From Listeria rocourtiae FSL F6-920 (GTDB lineage Bacteria > Bacillota > Bacilli > Lactobacillales > Listeriaceae), in NCBI RefSeq assembly GCF_000525975.1, contig NZ_AODK01000007.1, positions 62,001-126,000 of the forward strand: DNA of 64,000 bases, read 5' to 3'. Each line of letters starts with the position of its first letter. Positions within the stretch are counted from its first letter, which is position 1. Under the pieces are notes generated by a model. It made no database searches, was not told the DNA's origin, and saw nothing but the letters and a program-made list of their open reading frames with translations. Below, one piece after another: positions 39,581 through 49,943 of this stretch. Made by a program: the position numbers and the translations under genes.

Positions 39581-41101
39581 TCACGCCTCATTCAATTTAT
39601 AAATGAATTCGTAGCGGTCATTTAGTAGTTGAATTAAATAATCTGGATTTAATCCCTCACCTGTCGTCTCCTCTAGGATCTCTAACGGTTTCTTAAGCAT
39701 TCCGTACTGATGCACATGCTCCGTCAACCACTCGCGAATTGGAGAATAATCATCACTAGAAAGAATTTCCGAAATGTTTGGAATATCTTTTGAGAGCGTC
39801 GCAAACAATTGTGCTGCATACATATAACCTAGCGCATATGACGGGAAATAACCAAAATCGCCACCAGACCAGTGAATATCTTGTAAAATACCATCCGCAT
39901 CCGTTTTTGGGCGAACACCAAGATACGCCTCATATTTATCATTCCAAGCATCGCGTAATTCATCGACACCAATTTCTCCATTCATAATCGCCTTCTCCAA
40001 CTCGTAACGAATCATAATATGGAGCGGGTAAGTCAGCGTATCCGCCTCAATCCGAATCAACGAACTTTCTGAAAGATTTACTGCACGATAAAACTCCTGC
40101 ACAGAAATGTCATCAAATTCCGGTGCCGTAATCTCTTGAAAGTCCTTATAATTACTCTGCCAAAATTCAAAACTCGAGCCTAAAATAATTTCATAAAATA
40201 GTGATTGTGATTCATGAATACCCATCGAAGCACCATTTGCAAGCGGTGTTCCAACCAAGTCGGGACTAATATTCTGTTCGTAAATTGCATGTCCGCCTTC
40301 GTGAATAATTCCAAAAATAGCCATTTTGAAATTCGCTTCATCATAACGCGTTGTAATACGTACATCACCAATATTAAGGCCTGTCGCAAACGGATGCACT
40401 GTATCATCCAAACGGCCCGCCTCAAAATCAAACCCCATTTTAGCTAAAATACGTTCGCTAAACTCTTTTTGTTTAGCTCTCGATACTTTTTTATGAAGTA
40501 GTGTTCCGTCCGGTTGATAGCTTGCAGTTGCTACCTTTTTACGCAGCGTCAAAATCGAGTTCCTTAGTTTGGCAAAAACCTCATCCAAAACAGCAACTGT
40601 CATACCTGGCTCATATTGATCCAGCAACGTGTCATAAGGATTATCCTGATAACCCCAGTATTCTACAAAGTGGCGCTTACTTGCAATAATCTTCTCCAAG
40701 TACGGCTTAAATAACTCATAATCATTCGTTTCACGTGCTGCCGTCCACACCGTTTCTGCCTGCGCTACTAATCTCGTATACGCCTCATATTCATTCGCTG
40801 GAATCTTCTTATTTAAATCATATTCCTTCTTGCACGCTTCCAAAGAGCGACATGTAACATCAGATAAATTCGCTCTTTCTATCCAAAGGCCCGCAATAAA
40901 AGCCGCCATTTCCTCCGAAACCTTCATTTTGAAAATTTCGCCACTCAGCGTCCCAATCACTTCCGAACGTTGTGTTGCCCCTTTTTCAGGTGCACCAGTC
41001 CGAAGATCCCAATAAACTAAGCTAAGCGCCTCTTCAAACGCACTAATTTTTTTCACATAATCCAAAAATTCCTGTTCTAGTTCTTGTAAACTCTCCGACA
41101 T
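39581..41101 (-). CDS. Metallocarboxypeptidase M32 (Taq type)
   Basis: Cytosolic zinc carboxypeptidase of family M32, 506 residues. The active site HEGGHAIYEQ (HExxH form, residues about 273-282) and MGIHESQSLFYE with the third zinc ligand are present, as is YWDLRTGAPEKGA near the start. Converges on nothing; lies downstream of the methylase gene on the same strand. Matches lmo1886. Confidence 0.93.
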   Translation of the reverse strand: MSESLQELEQEFLDYVKKISAFEEALSLVYWDLRTGAPEKGATQRSEVIGTLSGEIFKMKVSEEMAAFIAGLWIERANLSDVTCRSLEACKKEYDLNKKIPANEYEAYTRLVAQAETVWTAARETNDYELFKPYLEKIIASKRHFVEYWGYQDNPYDTLLDQYEPGMTVAVLDEVFAKLRNSILTLRKKVATASYQPDGTLLHKKVSRAKQKEFSERILAKMGFDFEAGRLDDTVHPFATGLNIGDVRITTRYDEANFKMAIFGIIHEGGHAIYEQNISPDLVGTPLANGASMGIHESQSLFYEIILGSSFEFWQSNYKDFQEITAPEFDDISVQEFYRAVNLSESSLIRIEADTLTYPLHIMIRYELEKAIMNGEIGVDELRDAWNDKYEAYLGVRPKTDADGILQDIHWSGGDFGYFPSYALGYMYAAQLFATLSKDIPNISEILSSDDYSPIREWLTEHVHQYGMLKKPLEILEETTGEGLNPDYLIQLLNDRYEFIYKLNEA

Positions 41102-41119
41102 TCTGATTCCCCACTTTCT

Positions 41120-42258
41120 TTAATTTCTACGTGGCGGTCTTGGTCCCCAATATTGATACAAATCCGTCCGTAAATAACCATTATATAGTTTACGTTTCTT
41201 CGTTGCTCGTTTCGCGTAAACCTCCTCAAACATTTCATAACTTGTCAACACATAGACAGACCAAGTGGGCATATCTCGATACACTGCACGCATTTCACGA
41301 TACAATTCTCGAACTGACCCTTCGTCCTCTAAACGCTCGCCATAAGGCGGATTGGCAACGATAACCCCATACTCTTTTTCCGTCGTAAAATCAGCTACTT
41401 GCATTTGCTTAAATTCGATCACATCTTCAAGCCCAGCTTTAAGAGCGTTCTGCTTCGAAATTTCAATCATGCGATGATCAATATCCGTACCCACTATATC
41501 AAGCGGCTGCTCATAATTCGCCGCAGCTTCAGCTTCCGAACGAGCCTCTTTCCAAATATTCGCAGACATCCAATCCCAAGTCTCACAGACAAAGTCACGA
41601 CGCAAACCAGGTGCGATATTCCGTCCAATCCAAGCCGCCTCAATCGGAATTGTCCCAGAACCACAAACCGGATCATAAAACGGGCGATCTGGATGCCAAC
41701 TCGTAAGTAAAACCAGGGCCGCAGCCATCGTTTCCTTCAGCGGAGCACCACCTTGACCAACACGATATCCGCGTTTATGTAATCCAGCACCACTCGTATC
41801 CAACGTGATCGTAACCTCGTCCTTCAAAATAGAGACCTCGAGCTTAAAAAGTGCCCCTGATTCCATCAAGCGTCCCTGCCTACGATACTTCTCACTCAAA
41901 CGACTCACAATCGCTTTTTTCGTGATAGCTTGGCAATTCGGCACACTAAAAGCGTTGACTTCACTGATTTTCCAGCAACAGGAAAGTTCGCATCAAGGGG
42001 CAATAAATCCTCCCAGGGTAACGCCTTTGTATGTTCAAATAACTCATCAAACGTTGTTGCCTTAAAGCGCCCCACAACAATTTTCACACGATCAGCCACA
42101 CGAAGCCATAAGTTTGCCTTCGCAATTGCCATTTCGTCCCCTTTAAAATAAACCTTTCCGTTATCTACTTCACACTCATAGCCTAGTCTGCGAACCTCTT
42201 TTGCCACAATCGCCTCGAGTCCAGCCGCAGCTGTTGCCACTAATTCAAATTCCCTCAT
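41120..42258 (-). CDS. RlmL/YpsC-type rRNA guanine-N2 methyltransferase (frame-shifted)
   Basis: THUMP domain (residues about 45-160) then a Rossmann methylase with DPVCGSGTIPIEAA (AdoMet loop) and VANPPYGERL (NPPY catalytic motif). Family members methylate a guanine in 23S rRNA. The frame is lost at 41948-41951, where an A4 run should have one more base; restoring it reads KSTLFSVPNCQAITKKAIV. Start at ATG 42258 (REFELVATAAAG) with AAGGTGAGG. About 379 residues. This is the only site where a base seems missing rather than extra. Matches lmo1887. Confidence 0.88.
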
Positions 42259-42285
42259 AATCGCCATCCTCACCTTATAAAATCT

Positions 42286-42316
42286 AAAAAAGAGCTGCTC
42301 CAAAGGCACACGCTCC
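42286..42316 (-). terminator. Likely terminator of RNase P RNA
   Basis: GAGC(GTG)TGC / GCA-GCTC hairpin followed by TTTTTT on the minus strand, between rnpB and the methylase gene. It lies about 100 bases past the mature rnpB end. Confidence 0.5.
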
Positions 42317-42416
42317 TAGTCACACACAGTGTACTAAGTTATGGCATCTCTTAAACCTAAGAAATCGACCATACGTCCGACTTTGAAACAGCCCTCATTT
42401 TTTTAATTCATCCTGA

Positions 42417-42815
42417 TAATAGCGTTTTGTAAGCCATGTTCTGTACTTCTGTGATTACAGGGTCACACAAAAGTGGTAATCATCTATCTGCACATAACGG
42501 TGAAGCTATGTACCTCGTCCCTCGTTGTTATTCCTCAGGAAAAGTGCCCCTACCAATATTTGGGTTTCTCGCTCGTGGGGTTTACCTCGTTCCACTTCCA
42601 CCATTTCTGATGAAACTTCGTCACTGTGGCACTTTCAAGGTTCGAACACCATATCCGAAGACTTAGGTGCGTCACCTGCCGTCAAACCGCTAAACGGAAT
42701 GCCCTGGCTTATTGTTTGACCAGGCACGATCACTACGGGCAATTTCAGCACCGTGCGAGCATGGACTTTCCTCTGTTTTCATAGGGAAAACAGCAATTAC
42801 CCAAACGCTATCTCA
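42417..42815 (-). ncRNA. rnpB: RNase P RNA (type B)
   Basis: Catalytic RNA that trims the 5' ends of tRNAs. Read on the minus strand it contains the universal CR-I GAGGAAAGTCCATGCTCGCA, the ACGGCAGG region, CCTTGAAAGTGCCACAGTGA, GAGCGAGAAACCCAAAT and ends ACATGGCTTACAAAACG pairing with its 5' end. Length near 400 nt and the Bacillus-type stems mark type B. Between gpsB and the YpsC homologue as in Bacillus and Listeria. Confidence 0.97.
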
Positions 42816-42830
42816 ATTATTCTAACACGT

Positions 42831-43163
42831 TTATTGATTGTCGTCTAGCTTATTTCCAAAAACATGTTTTTCTAAGTTGCTCAAGCGTTTTAGGATATCA
42901 AAATTTGTTGTACCAGCAGGTTGTGAATTTTGTTGAAAACTCGGTGCTACCACCGCTTTTGGCGCATCCTCTAATTCCGAACGAAGGCGCAGATTTTCTT
43001 GTTGCAAAGCTTCAATTTCTTGTGAAAAAGTACTATAATCATTAATCACTTTATCTAGAAATTCATCGACATCTTCCGGGTTGTAGCCACGAAGACCTGT
43101 TTTAAATTCTTTTTCTAAAATCTCTTTGCCAGTCAAATTATATTCAAATTGTTCAGAAGCCAT
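42831..43163 (-). CDS. gpsB: Cell division and wall synthesis regulator GpsB
   Basis: Cytosolic coiled-coil protein that docks penicillin-binding proteins at the septum. N-terminal DivIVA-like domain LTGKEILEKEFKTGLRGYNPEDVDEFLDKVI, coiled coil to about 70, linker, and the C-terminal trimer helix (LKRLSNLEKHVFG). 110 residues. Its known partner PBP A1 is encoded at 45.2 kb. Stop codon lies 15 bases before rnpB. Matches lmo1888. Confidence 0.95.
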   Translation of the reverse strand: MASEQFEYNLTGKEILEKEFKTGLRGYNPEDVDEFLDKVINDYSTFSQEIEALQQENLRLRSELEDAPKAVVAPSFQQNSQPAGTTNFDILKRLSNLEKHVFGNKLDDNQ

Positions 43164-43294
43164 TTAACTTCACCTCTATATCTAGTTTCTATATGCTAAC
43201 GCCACCTAGTGTTAAACTCACGTTACATAACTCTATTTTTTCAAAGTTCTGCTCATTTGTCAATTTATAATCCTTCATTTTCTAAAAAAGACAC

Positions 43295-43843
43295 TTAAAA
43301 ATCAGCATTTAGCGATTCTACAACTTCCTGCAATTCGTAAAAATCAATTAACAAAATCGGATAATCTTCACTTTCAGCATATACTTTTGCCTTTTCATAA
43401 AAAAACTTGGGCGCACCCTCCCGCTCCGTATCATAAACAAGCAGCGTTCCGTCGGTATGATCCAACACAAATTGATCCTTCAGCTGAAACTGACTCGGAT
43501 TCTCATACTCCCGCTTAGTCACAGCCGCTACATAATTTGCCGCTCCAACAACCTCATTGTACCAAAGTTGATTGCCTTCATTCCAATTACTTTCCTGATT
43601 CAAAAACGGCATCAAAACTGCTAATTTCAAAGCACACTCCTCTTTATTCAACTCAGCAACCACCTCGCCGGCCCAGAGCTCCACGCCCATTTGCCCTGAA
43701 ATAATCACCCACTCCAAGCCATCGTCCATTAACCCCAACAGCCTACGCTTTATCGCCTCTTTAATAAATATTGCTTCTGGCGCATCTCGTTTAAAAATAC
43801 CCAATTCAAAATTCTTATAACCTGAAACGAAAACCGACTTCAT
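43295..43843 (-). CDS. YpsA family protein (SLOG/DUF1273)
   Basis: Cytosolic Rossmann-like protein, 182 residues. VFVSGYKNFELGIF and VIISGQMGVELWAGEVVAEL are the nucleotide-binding loops of the SLOG superfamily; LPFLNQESNWNEGNQ is a YpsA family block (as MPFLNQ). In Bacillus YpsA affects cell division; mechanism unknown. Start overlaps the stop of yppE (ATGA). Matches lmo1889. Confidence 0.9.
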   Translation of the reverse strand: MKSVFVSGYKNFELGIFKRDAPEAIFIKEAIKRRLLGLMDDGLEWVIISGQMGVELWAGEVVAELNKEECALKLAVLMPFLNQESNWNEGNQLWYNEVVGAANYVAAVTKREYENPSQFQLKDQFVLDHTDGTLLVYDTEREGAPKFFYEKAKVYAESEDYPILLIDFYELQEVVESLNADF

Positions 43844-44190
43844 AACGCCTTCTCCAAAACTCGCTTCAACGTATACTCCACCGATTGGTAATGATCATTG
43901 AAATGTTTATAAAACGATTTTCCATTAAACGCGCTGACTGCAATCATTTGTATATTTTCAGCTACCTGCTCTAGTTGCGCCTGCCCGAGATATGTTGGGC
44001 GCGCCGTATTCACCCATGGAATAACAAGCGCCAACCACTGATCAGATGTCTCCTTCACTGCATCAACAAATGGCTTCATATCTTTATAAAAATCAAATGT
44101 TTGTTGGTCCGCACGGTTAGCCAAATAAAGCTCCCAAATAGCCTCATTATGTTCTAACATATTTATTGTTAAGTCTTTTATTTCACTCAT
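43840..44190 (-). CDS. YppE family protein (DUF1798)
   Basis: Small all-helical cytosolic protein of unknown function, 116 residues from the ATG 44190 (MSEIKDLTINMLE) behind GAAGGA. FDFYKDMKPFVDAV and WVNTARPTYLGQAQLEQV fit the YppE family from Bacillus. Translationally coupled to ypsA. Matches lmo1890. Confidence 0.8.
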   Translation of the reverse strand: MSEIKDLTINMLEHNEAIWELYLANRADQQTFDFYKDMKPFVDAVKETSDQWLALVIPWVNTARPTYLGQAQLEQVAENIQMIAVSAFNGKSFYKHFNDHYQSVEYTLKRVLEKAL

Positions 44191-44513
44191 ATAAAACCCA
44201 TTCCTTCTATATAAAAGTATGAGGATAGCATAACATATTTTATGGCAATAGCCCATTTTTCTAATGAGGGATATATTAAAAATTACGGTAAAATCCCTGA
44301 AACAAAAAAAAATTTTAACCTTTTTCGAAACAGAGGGAATCCAATGCGAAGGTACGTTCTGTCTTGCTTTTCGCTATCTCCTCGAAATTTAAGAAAACAC
44401 TTCTAGGCAGATTCCCTCTATCATTTTCATTTATATTTGTTATAATAGGTTGTAGTCCAAATTAAGAATGGCTAGTTCTGCCATTCTATCGATTTAAAAG
44501 AGGTGAAACACGG
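44191..44513. other. Divergent intergenic region between yppE and recU
   Basis: About 320 bases without a gene. It holds AGAGGGAATC (44332-44341) and its perfect complement GATTCCCTCT (44410-44419), a TATAAT near 44440 for recU, and a leader hairpin AGAATGGC/GCCATTCT at 44465-44487 just before the recU ribosome site. The 88-base inverted-repeat block could be a small RNA; nothing further can be claimed. Confidence 0.5.
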
Positions 44514-45117
44514 ATGGCCATACGATATCCTAATGGAAAAAAGTATCAGCCGAATACACCTGCTTCCTCCAATGCACAAAAAAAAGACGGTCTCTTACGG
44601 AAAGCGTGGCATGTCACTCGAGCAAGATCTAAACGACACGAATACCTACTATCTCACTCATGGGCTAGCTGTGATTCATAAGAAACCCACCCCTGTGCAA
44701 ATCGTTGGTGTTGATTATCCAAAACGAAGTAGTGCAAAAATTAAGGAAGCCTACTTTAAAACACCATCCACCACGGACTATAATGGTGTTTACCAAGGAA
44801 AGTATATCGACTTTGAAGCAAAAGAGACTAAAAATACGAGCTCTTTTCCTCTTAGCAACTTTCATCAGCATCAATTAACTCATATGGAAAGCGTCCTAAA
44901 ACAAGGCGGTATCGTTTTTGTTATCATTGCTTTTCAAACACTTGGTGAGGTTTACTTTATGCCTTTCGAATGTTTTCAGCCATTTTGGCAACGAATGCTC
45001 GATGGTGGAAGAAAATCAGTAACCCATCAAGAATTAAAGCACGTTGCAGACCAAATTCCTTATGGTCTAAATCCGAGGTTAGACTATCTACAGATTATTA
45101 AAAAGCATTATTTTTAA
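44514..45117 (+). CDS. recU: Holliday junction resolvase RecU (frame-shifted)
   Basis: Cuts four-way DNA junctions in recombination and chromosome segregation. The real N-terminus [16 protein letters not shown] starts at ATG 44514 behind AGGTGA. An A8 run at 44578-44585 breaks the frame; with seven bases it continues [16 protein letters not shown]. The catalytic cluster is [17 protein letters not shown] (Asp, Glu, Lys). About 200 residues. A longer ORF from 44503 in the other frame has a false N-terminus. Heads the recU-pbpA operon. Matches lmo1891. Confidence 0.92.
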
Positions 45118-45153
45118 AACAGTCGCCTCAACATTAAAGGAGAGAAATTTTCT

Positions 45154-47752
45154 ATGGCAGATAAACCGCAGACAAGATCTCAGTACCGCAATAGCCAAGC
45201 AAAGCAACCTGAGACAAGCAAACCAAAAGGGAAAGGAAAACTTATCACTGGAAATATTTTCAAAGTGATATTCTTTACTGCACTCTTTCTCGCATTTGCA
45301 GGCATTGCTGGTGGTGCAAGCGCATTTTATTCGTATGCAAAAGAAGCGCCAAAACTGACAGATTCCAAATTGCGTGACCCTCTTTCATCAAAGATTTTAG
45401 ATAAGAATGGAGATGTCTACGCAGAAATCGGTAAAGAACGCCGGGAATATATTGAGTATAAAGATATCCCAAAACAGCTAGAAAACGCAGTCTTATCAAC
45501 GGAAGATTCCCGCTTTTATGAGCATAATGGAATGGACCCAATACGACTTGCGAGTGCAGCAGTAGGCAATATCACTGGTGGCTTTGGTTCCCAAGGTGCT
45601 AGTACATTAACACAGCAAATCATTAAAATGTCCTATCTAGATTACACAAACAAAACACTCGATCGTAAAGCACAAGAAGCGTGGATGGCTATCCAGCTTG
45701 AACAGAAATACAGCAAACACGAATTGCTAGAAATCTATATCAATAAAGTATATTTATCCGACGGTATTCATGGTATGGAAACAGCCGCTGAGCATTACTA
45801 TGGCAAAAAACTAAAAGATTTGAATTTGGCACAAACAGCTTTAATCGCTGGTATGCCACAGAGCCCTAACCGTTTTAATCCGTTTGAGAATCCAGATTTA
45901 GCGAAAAAGCGTCGCGATATCGTCTTGACATTAATGTATAACAACAATAAAATTTCAAAGTCAGAAATGGAAGCCACTCAGGCAATTCCTATTACAGACG
46001 GCTTAGTAGACGAAGCTACACGTAAACAAAAAACATACGCTTATGATACGTATGTCGATCAAGTTATCGATGAGATTGGTGATAAGTATAATCCATTTAC
46101 AGACGGCTTAACAATCTATACTGCACTCGATCCAGATGCCCAGAAATACACAGAAAAAATGTTAAACACGAATGAAGTTATTAACTATCCTGATGCGAAA
46201 TTCCAAGCTGGTGTTGTTATCATGGATACAGAAACCGGTCGTGTGCAAGCTCTTGGTGGCGGACGTGACACTAGCAAAAAGAAAGTATCACGCGGACTTA
46301 ATCGTGCAACCGATATTAAACGCCAACCAGGTTCTACAATGAAGCCCATCTTAGGCTACGCACCAGCTATTGAGTACTTAGACTGGTCAACTGCTCATAT
46401 TTTAGATGATGCCCCATATCAATACTCCAGTGGACAAGAATTGCGAAATTATGATTCTGGTTACCTTGGAGAAATGTCGATGCGTCGCGCACTCTATTTA
46501 TCCCGTAACGTCCCTGCTGTGAAAGCCTCTAAAGAAGTTGGCTATGATCGTGCACGTGACTTTGCGAATAACCTCGGTTTAAATTATAAAGAAGTTTACG
46601 AATCAACAGTAATCGGTAGTGGTGAAGCTTCCCCTATTCAAATGGCTGGTGCTTATGCAACATTTGGTAATGGCGGTGTCTACAATAAGCCGCATACTGT
46701 TACTAAGATCCTTCTTTCTGATGGCGAAACAGAAGTCAACATGGAACCTGAATCTGTTGTTGCAATGAAAGCATCAACAGCCTACATGATTAGCGATATG
46801 CTAAAAGATGTTCTGACACAGGGTACCGGTACGCGGGCAAATGTCCCTGGCTGGAATATTGCCGGTAAAACTGGTACAACAAACTACGATGAAAACATCC
46901 GTATCCAAAATGGCATTCCAAGTGACGGTACGCCTGATGCATGGTTTGTTGGTTATTCTCCTCGATACACTGTATCGATTTGGACCGGCTATGACGAACC
47001 AAATAAGAATTACCTGTCACCAAGCGAGACACGTATTGCAGCCTATATGTTTAAAGCAACGATGGAGCATCTCGTTTCTGGCGAGAAAAATCCCGACTTC
47101 AAAAAACCTAGCAACGTCAATGAGATTCCGGTTATCATTGGTACCAATCCAATTGTACGTGCATCATCCGGTGCTAGTGGTGGAAACATCTCTTATGAGC
47201 TATTCCTAGATGGAACTATCCCATCAAGATCAGCTGCTGAGAAGAAACCAGATACAAAAACAGATGACGAAAAAGCCTCAGAGGAAGCTGCTAAAAAAAG
47301 CCGCACGAGAAAAAGAGCAGAAAGATAAAGAGAAGTCTGAATCTGAAAGACTGAAAAAACAACAAGAAGAAGCCGAAAAGCAAGCCGCAGAAGCAGAAGC
47401 ACAGAGAACAGCATTGCAAGCACCTGCTGGTTTAAATGGCTCATACAACGCAGCTAACAAAACCATTTCCGCTAGTTGGGCATCCAATGGTCCTGGTGTC
47501 ACATACGATGTTAGCGTTAACGGTCAAACCCAGAATTATGCTACAACTTCAATTACTGTAAGTGGTGGCTCCCCTGGTTCTAGCGTCGTCATCATGGTTG
47601 TTCCAGTAAAAGATGGTAAACGAGGATCACCAGCAACGACTACCGTTGCGATTCCTGCTGACCCAACACCACCTGACACATCAACTAATGATGATACTAA
47701 TACGAATGACACACCAAACAATGACACAACGACACCACCTCCTGCTAATTAG
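45154..47752 (+). CDS. Class A penicillin-binding protein 1A (frame-shifted near the C-terminus)
   Basis: Bifunctional wall synthase. Short cytosolic tail, membrane helix at about 38-60, GT51 glycosyltransferase (EDSRFYEHNGMDP, GASTLTQQIIKM), transpeptidase with SxxK (QPGSTMKP), SRN (LSRNVPAV) and KTGTT. An A7 run at 47293-47299 breaks the frame; with six bases it reads AAKKAAREKEQKDKEK into a charged helix, a fibronectin-like domain (YNAANKTISASWAS) and a Thr/Asp/Asn-rich tail. About 865 residues. GpsB partner; matches lmo1892, with a tail that looks long. Confidence 0.93.
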
Positions 47753-47761
47753 AATTGGAGG

Positions 47762-47795
47762 AAAGCCACTCTGCTTTGGCAGGGTGGCTTTTTTT
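47762..47795 (+). terminator. Terminator after PBP1A gene
   Basis: AAAGCCACTCTGC / GCAGGGTGGCTTT stem and a T7 run. Confidence 0.9.
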
Positions 47796-47833
47796 GGCTA
47801 TCAAAAAACGCACCTCAAATTGAAATGCGTTCT

Positions 47834-48325
47834 CTAGATTCCTTTAAGCACTAACTTCCTTTGCTCTTGCACTAATTCATTTAGCTGTTTAAATGCGGGA
47901 TAACCATCTGATTTATCCATAATAAAATGGAGCCGTTCCTCTAAATTCATTGGCACAAGTTCCAATGTTTTCATATGTTTATCAAGCTCATCTAGCTGGA
48001 CAGGCCTCCTATTGCTCCAAAAAAGCATCGATAGGTAAATACCTAAGCCATCACGAATAATCGATAAATCAGGCTTCTCTCTCAATTTAAAGGAGGCATC
48101 CAGCTCTTGCACAACATTTCTCCACTGCTTTGCCAGCCGTCGACAAGCTTGCTCTGGATTTGTGTGCCACGGCATCTCACCGCGGCCTCGCGTATAAAAA
48201 AGTTGTTCCTGCCAAAAAGGTAATCCTGTAACAAAAATCGATCCCTCATCTATTTCTTCTGTTGCCACATGAGGTGTTCTAAACAAAGGATGCATCAATT
48301 CTTTCGCATATTGAAAATCAGCCAT
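47834..48325 (-). CDS. YpoC family protein
   Basis: Cytosolic protein of unknown function, 163 residues, matching the YpoC-like domain (WHTNPEQACRRLAKQWRNV, GIYLSMLFWSNRRPVQL). The ATG at 48325 overlaps the nth stop codon (TGATGG region), so it is the last gene of dnaD-nth-ypoC. Matches lmo1893. Confidence 0.8.
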   Translation of the reverse strand: MADFQYAKELMHPLFRTPHVATEEIDEGSIFVTGLPFWQEQLFYTRGRGEMPWHTNPEQACRRLAKQWRNVVQELDASFKLREKPDLSIIRDGLGIYLSMLFWSNRRPVQLDELDKHMKTLELVPMNLEERLHFIMDKSDGYPAFKQLNELVQEQRKLVLKGI

Positions 48326-48977
48326 CAAAACCTCTCGCTTTCGCTTGTTTTTTACCTTCTCGACAAAGGTATAGAAGTGGGCATGTAGAACATTCTGGTT
48401 TTTTCGCTTTACAGTGGTAGCGTCCGAAAAAAATCAAATCATGGTGCGCCTCTGACCACATTTCTTTTGGTAGCTTTCGCATTAAAGTCTTCTCAACTTC
48501 GATTACAGAGTCCTTCCAACGACAAATTCCCAAACGTTTAGAAACCCGCTCTACATGCGTATCAACAGCAATTGCGGGAACCCCAAATCCAACAGAAAGC
48601 ACAACATTCGCAGTCTTTCTACCGACACCTGGAAGACTCTCCAACTCCGCATGTGTTCGTGGTACCTCACCATCAAATTCCATCATAATTTTATGAGATA
48701 GAGCTTGAATATTTTTCGCTTTGTTGCGATACAAGCCTATGGAACGAATATCATTTTCGAGCTCTTCCACCGGCACACTAATGTAGTCTCTCGGTTCGTG
48801 ATATTTCTCAAAAAGCGATGCTGTAACACGATTCACTAAAATATCTGTACATTGCGCAGAAAGGACAACAGCAACTAGTAATTCAAATGTATTCTTATGC
48901 TCAAGCTCACAATGGGCGGTAGGAAACATCTCTGCCATTGTCTTGATGCACATCACAGTTTCTTTATTTGTTAACAT
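48318..48977 (-). CDS. nth: Endonuclease III
   Basis: Removes oxidised pyrimidines from DNA. Helix-hairpin-helix LPGVGRKTANVVL with catalytic lysine, catalytic aspartate in AVDTHVERV, and the 4Fe-4S cluster C-x6-C-x2-C-x5-C near the end (CKAKKPECSTCPLLYLC). 219 residues. Follows dnaD by 4 bases. Matches lmo1894. Confidence 0.96.
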   Translation of the reverse strand: MLTNKETVMCIKTMAEMFPTAHCELEHKNTFELLVAVVLSAQCTDILVNRVTASLFEKYHEPRDYISVPVEELENDIRSIGLYRNKAKNIQALSHKIMMEFDGEVPRTHAELESLPGVGRKTANVVLSVGFGVPAIAVDTHVERVSKRLGICRWKDSVIEVEKTLMRKLPKEMWSEAHHDLIFFGRYHCKAKKPECSTCPLLYLCREGKKQAKARGFDG

Positions 48978-48981
48978 GTGT

Positions 48982-49710
48982 TCACCCTTTTCTCTTGTCT
49001 AGCCAGTCATAGAGTGGAATCGAATTCTCACTTTTCCTCACCCTCGTCACATTGCTTTTATCTGGCGCATTGCTTGCTACTTGTTCATGAAAAGCCACAG
49101 ATGCCGCCCGTGCCTGCTCTGGTGTTTTAATATTTTTCCGATTCCAGTTAAGCAAAATTCGATCCATATAGCGAAAACTTAATTTTTGGGAAAGAACAGC
49201 TTCTTTTAAAGCCTCACGAATCAATTCTGGGCTATTATGATCCTGATCAATCCAAGCAGATAACATTTCGGCTTCCATTGGAGATAGCGGTCGTCCAAAC
49301 TCCTGCTCAAATTGTGAGTATAAACTCATTTGTTCTGTTTCTTGGAATACGATATTTTGCTCTAGATACATGTTCTCGAAAAAAATCATTAACTTCTCCA
49401 AAAGCGGATCTAGCGTATAGCTTTCTGTAAAGACCTGCTCCCCTTCATTCACTTGCTTAATTGATATAAAGTGCTTATTCACTAATGCTTGAATAATGCG
49501 AAAAGCTTTTTCTGTACTAAGCGTTGTTCGTTCAGCAATTTCTTCCATCGATGGAAAATAGATTCCTTTTTCAAGAAACGAATGTAGTTGTATAATAATA
49601 ACAAACTCTTGCTCATCCATTCCAATTTTGGCGTAATTCTCCACTAATACTTGTGATAGCGTCACATTACCCGCATTTAACCATTTTTGCATTATTTTAT
49701 TGTCCATCAT
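48982..49710 (-). CDS. dnaD: DNA replication initiation protein DnaD
   Basis: Primosome protein for replication start and restart. N-terminal winged helix (residues about 15-100, FPSMEEIAERTTLSTEKAFRII) and the C-terminal DDBH2 domain (YSQFEQEFGRPLSPMEAEMLSAWI, FRYMDRILLNWNRKNIKTPEQA). Start at ATG 49710 (or 49707) after GAGGTG; the extended frame upstream runs into the asnS terminator. About 242 residues. Its own TATAAT lies near 49732. Matches lmo1895. Confidence 0.92.
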   Translation of the reverse strand: MMDNKIMQKWLNAGNVTLSQVLVENYAKIGMDEQEFVIIIQLHSFLEKGIYFPSMEEIAERTTLSTEKAFRIIQALVNKHFISIKQVNEGEQVFTESYTLDPLLEKLMIFFENMYLEQNIVFQETEQMSLYSQFEQEFGRPLSPMEAEMLSAWIDQDHNSPELIREALKEAVLSQKLSFRYMDRILLNWNRKNIKTPEQARAASVAFHEQVASNAPDKSNVTRVRKSENSIPLYDWLDKRKG

Positions 49711-49832
49711 GAAACACCTCATTAAAATTATACCACGAAAAACAAGAGAAACGTGATGAAAAACCTTTTTTGGGTGATTTTTTGTTTTTTTTAGTCTACA
49801 GAGAAATAATTTTTCATGTGTTTTTGAAAGAA

Positions 49833-49879
49833 AACAGCCAGTAACGGCACAAAATAATCTTGTACTGTTACTGGCTGTT
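49833..49879 (-). terminator. Terminator of aspB-asnS
   Basis: 13-bp perfect stem AACAGCCAGTAAC/GTTACTGGCTGTT with a T-rich tail on the minus strand, between asnS and dnaD. Confidence 0.78.
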
Positions 49880-49943
49880 GCATTTTTTACTGATTGAGAG
49901 ATTTTTTTATCCAAGATGCCCGACATTTTTACACGTCTATCCA

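Noticed and set aside
44503-44600. RecU start at 44503 in the other frame
   Set aside because: Its first 25 residues do not fit RecU, whereas the ATG at 44514 gives the family N-terminus and has a ribosome site; the frame is restored by one base in the A8 run.
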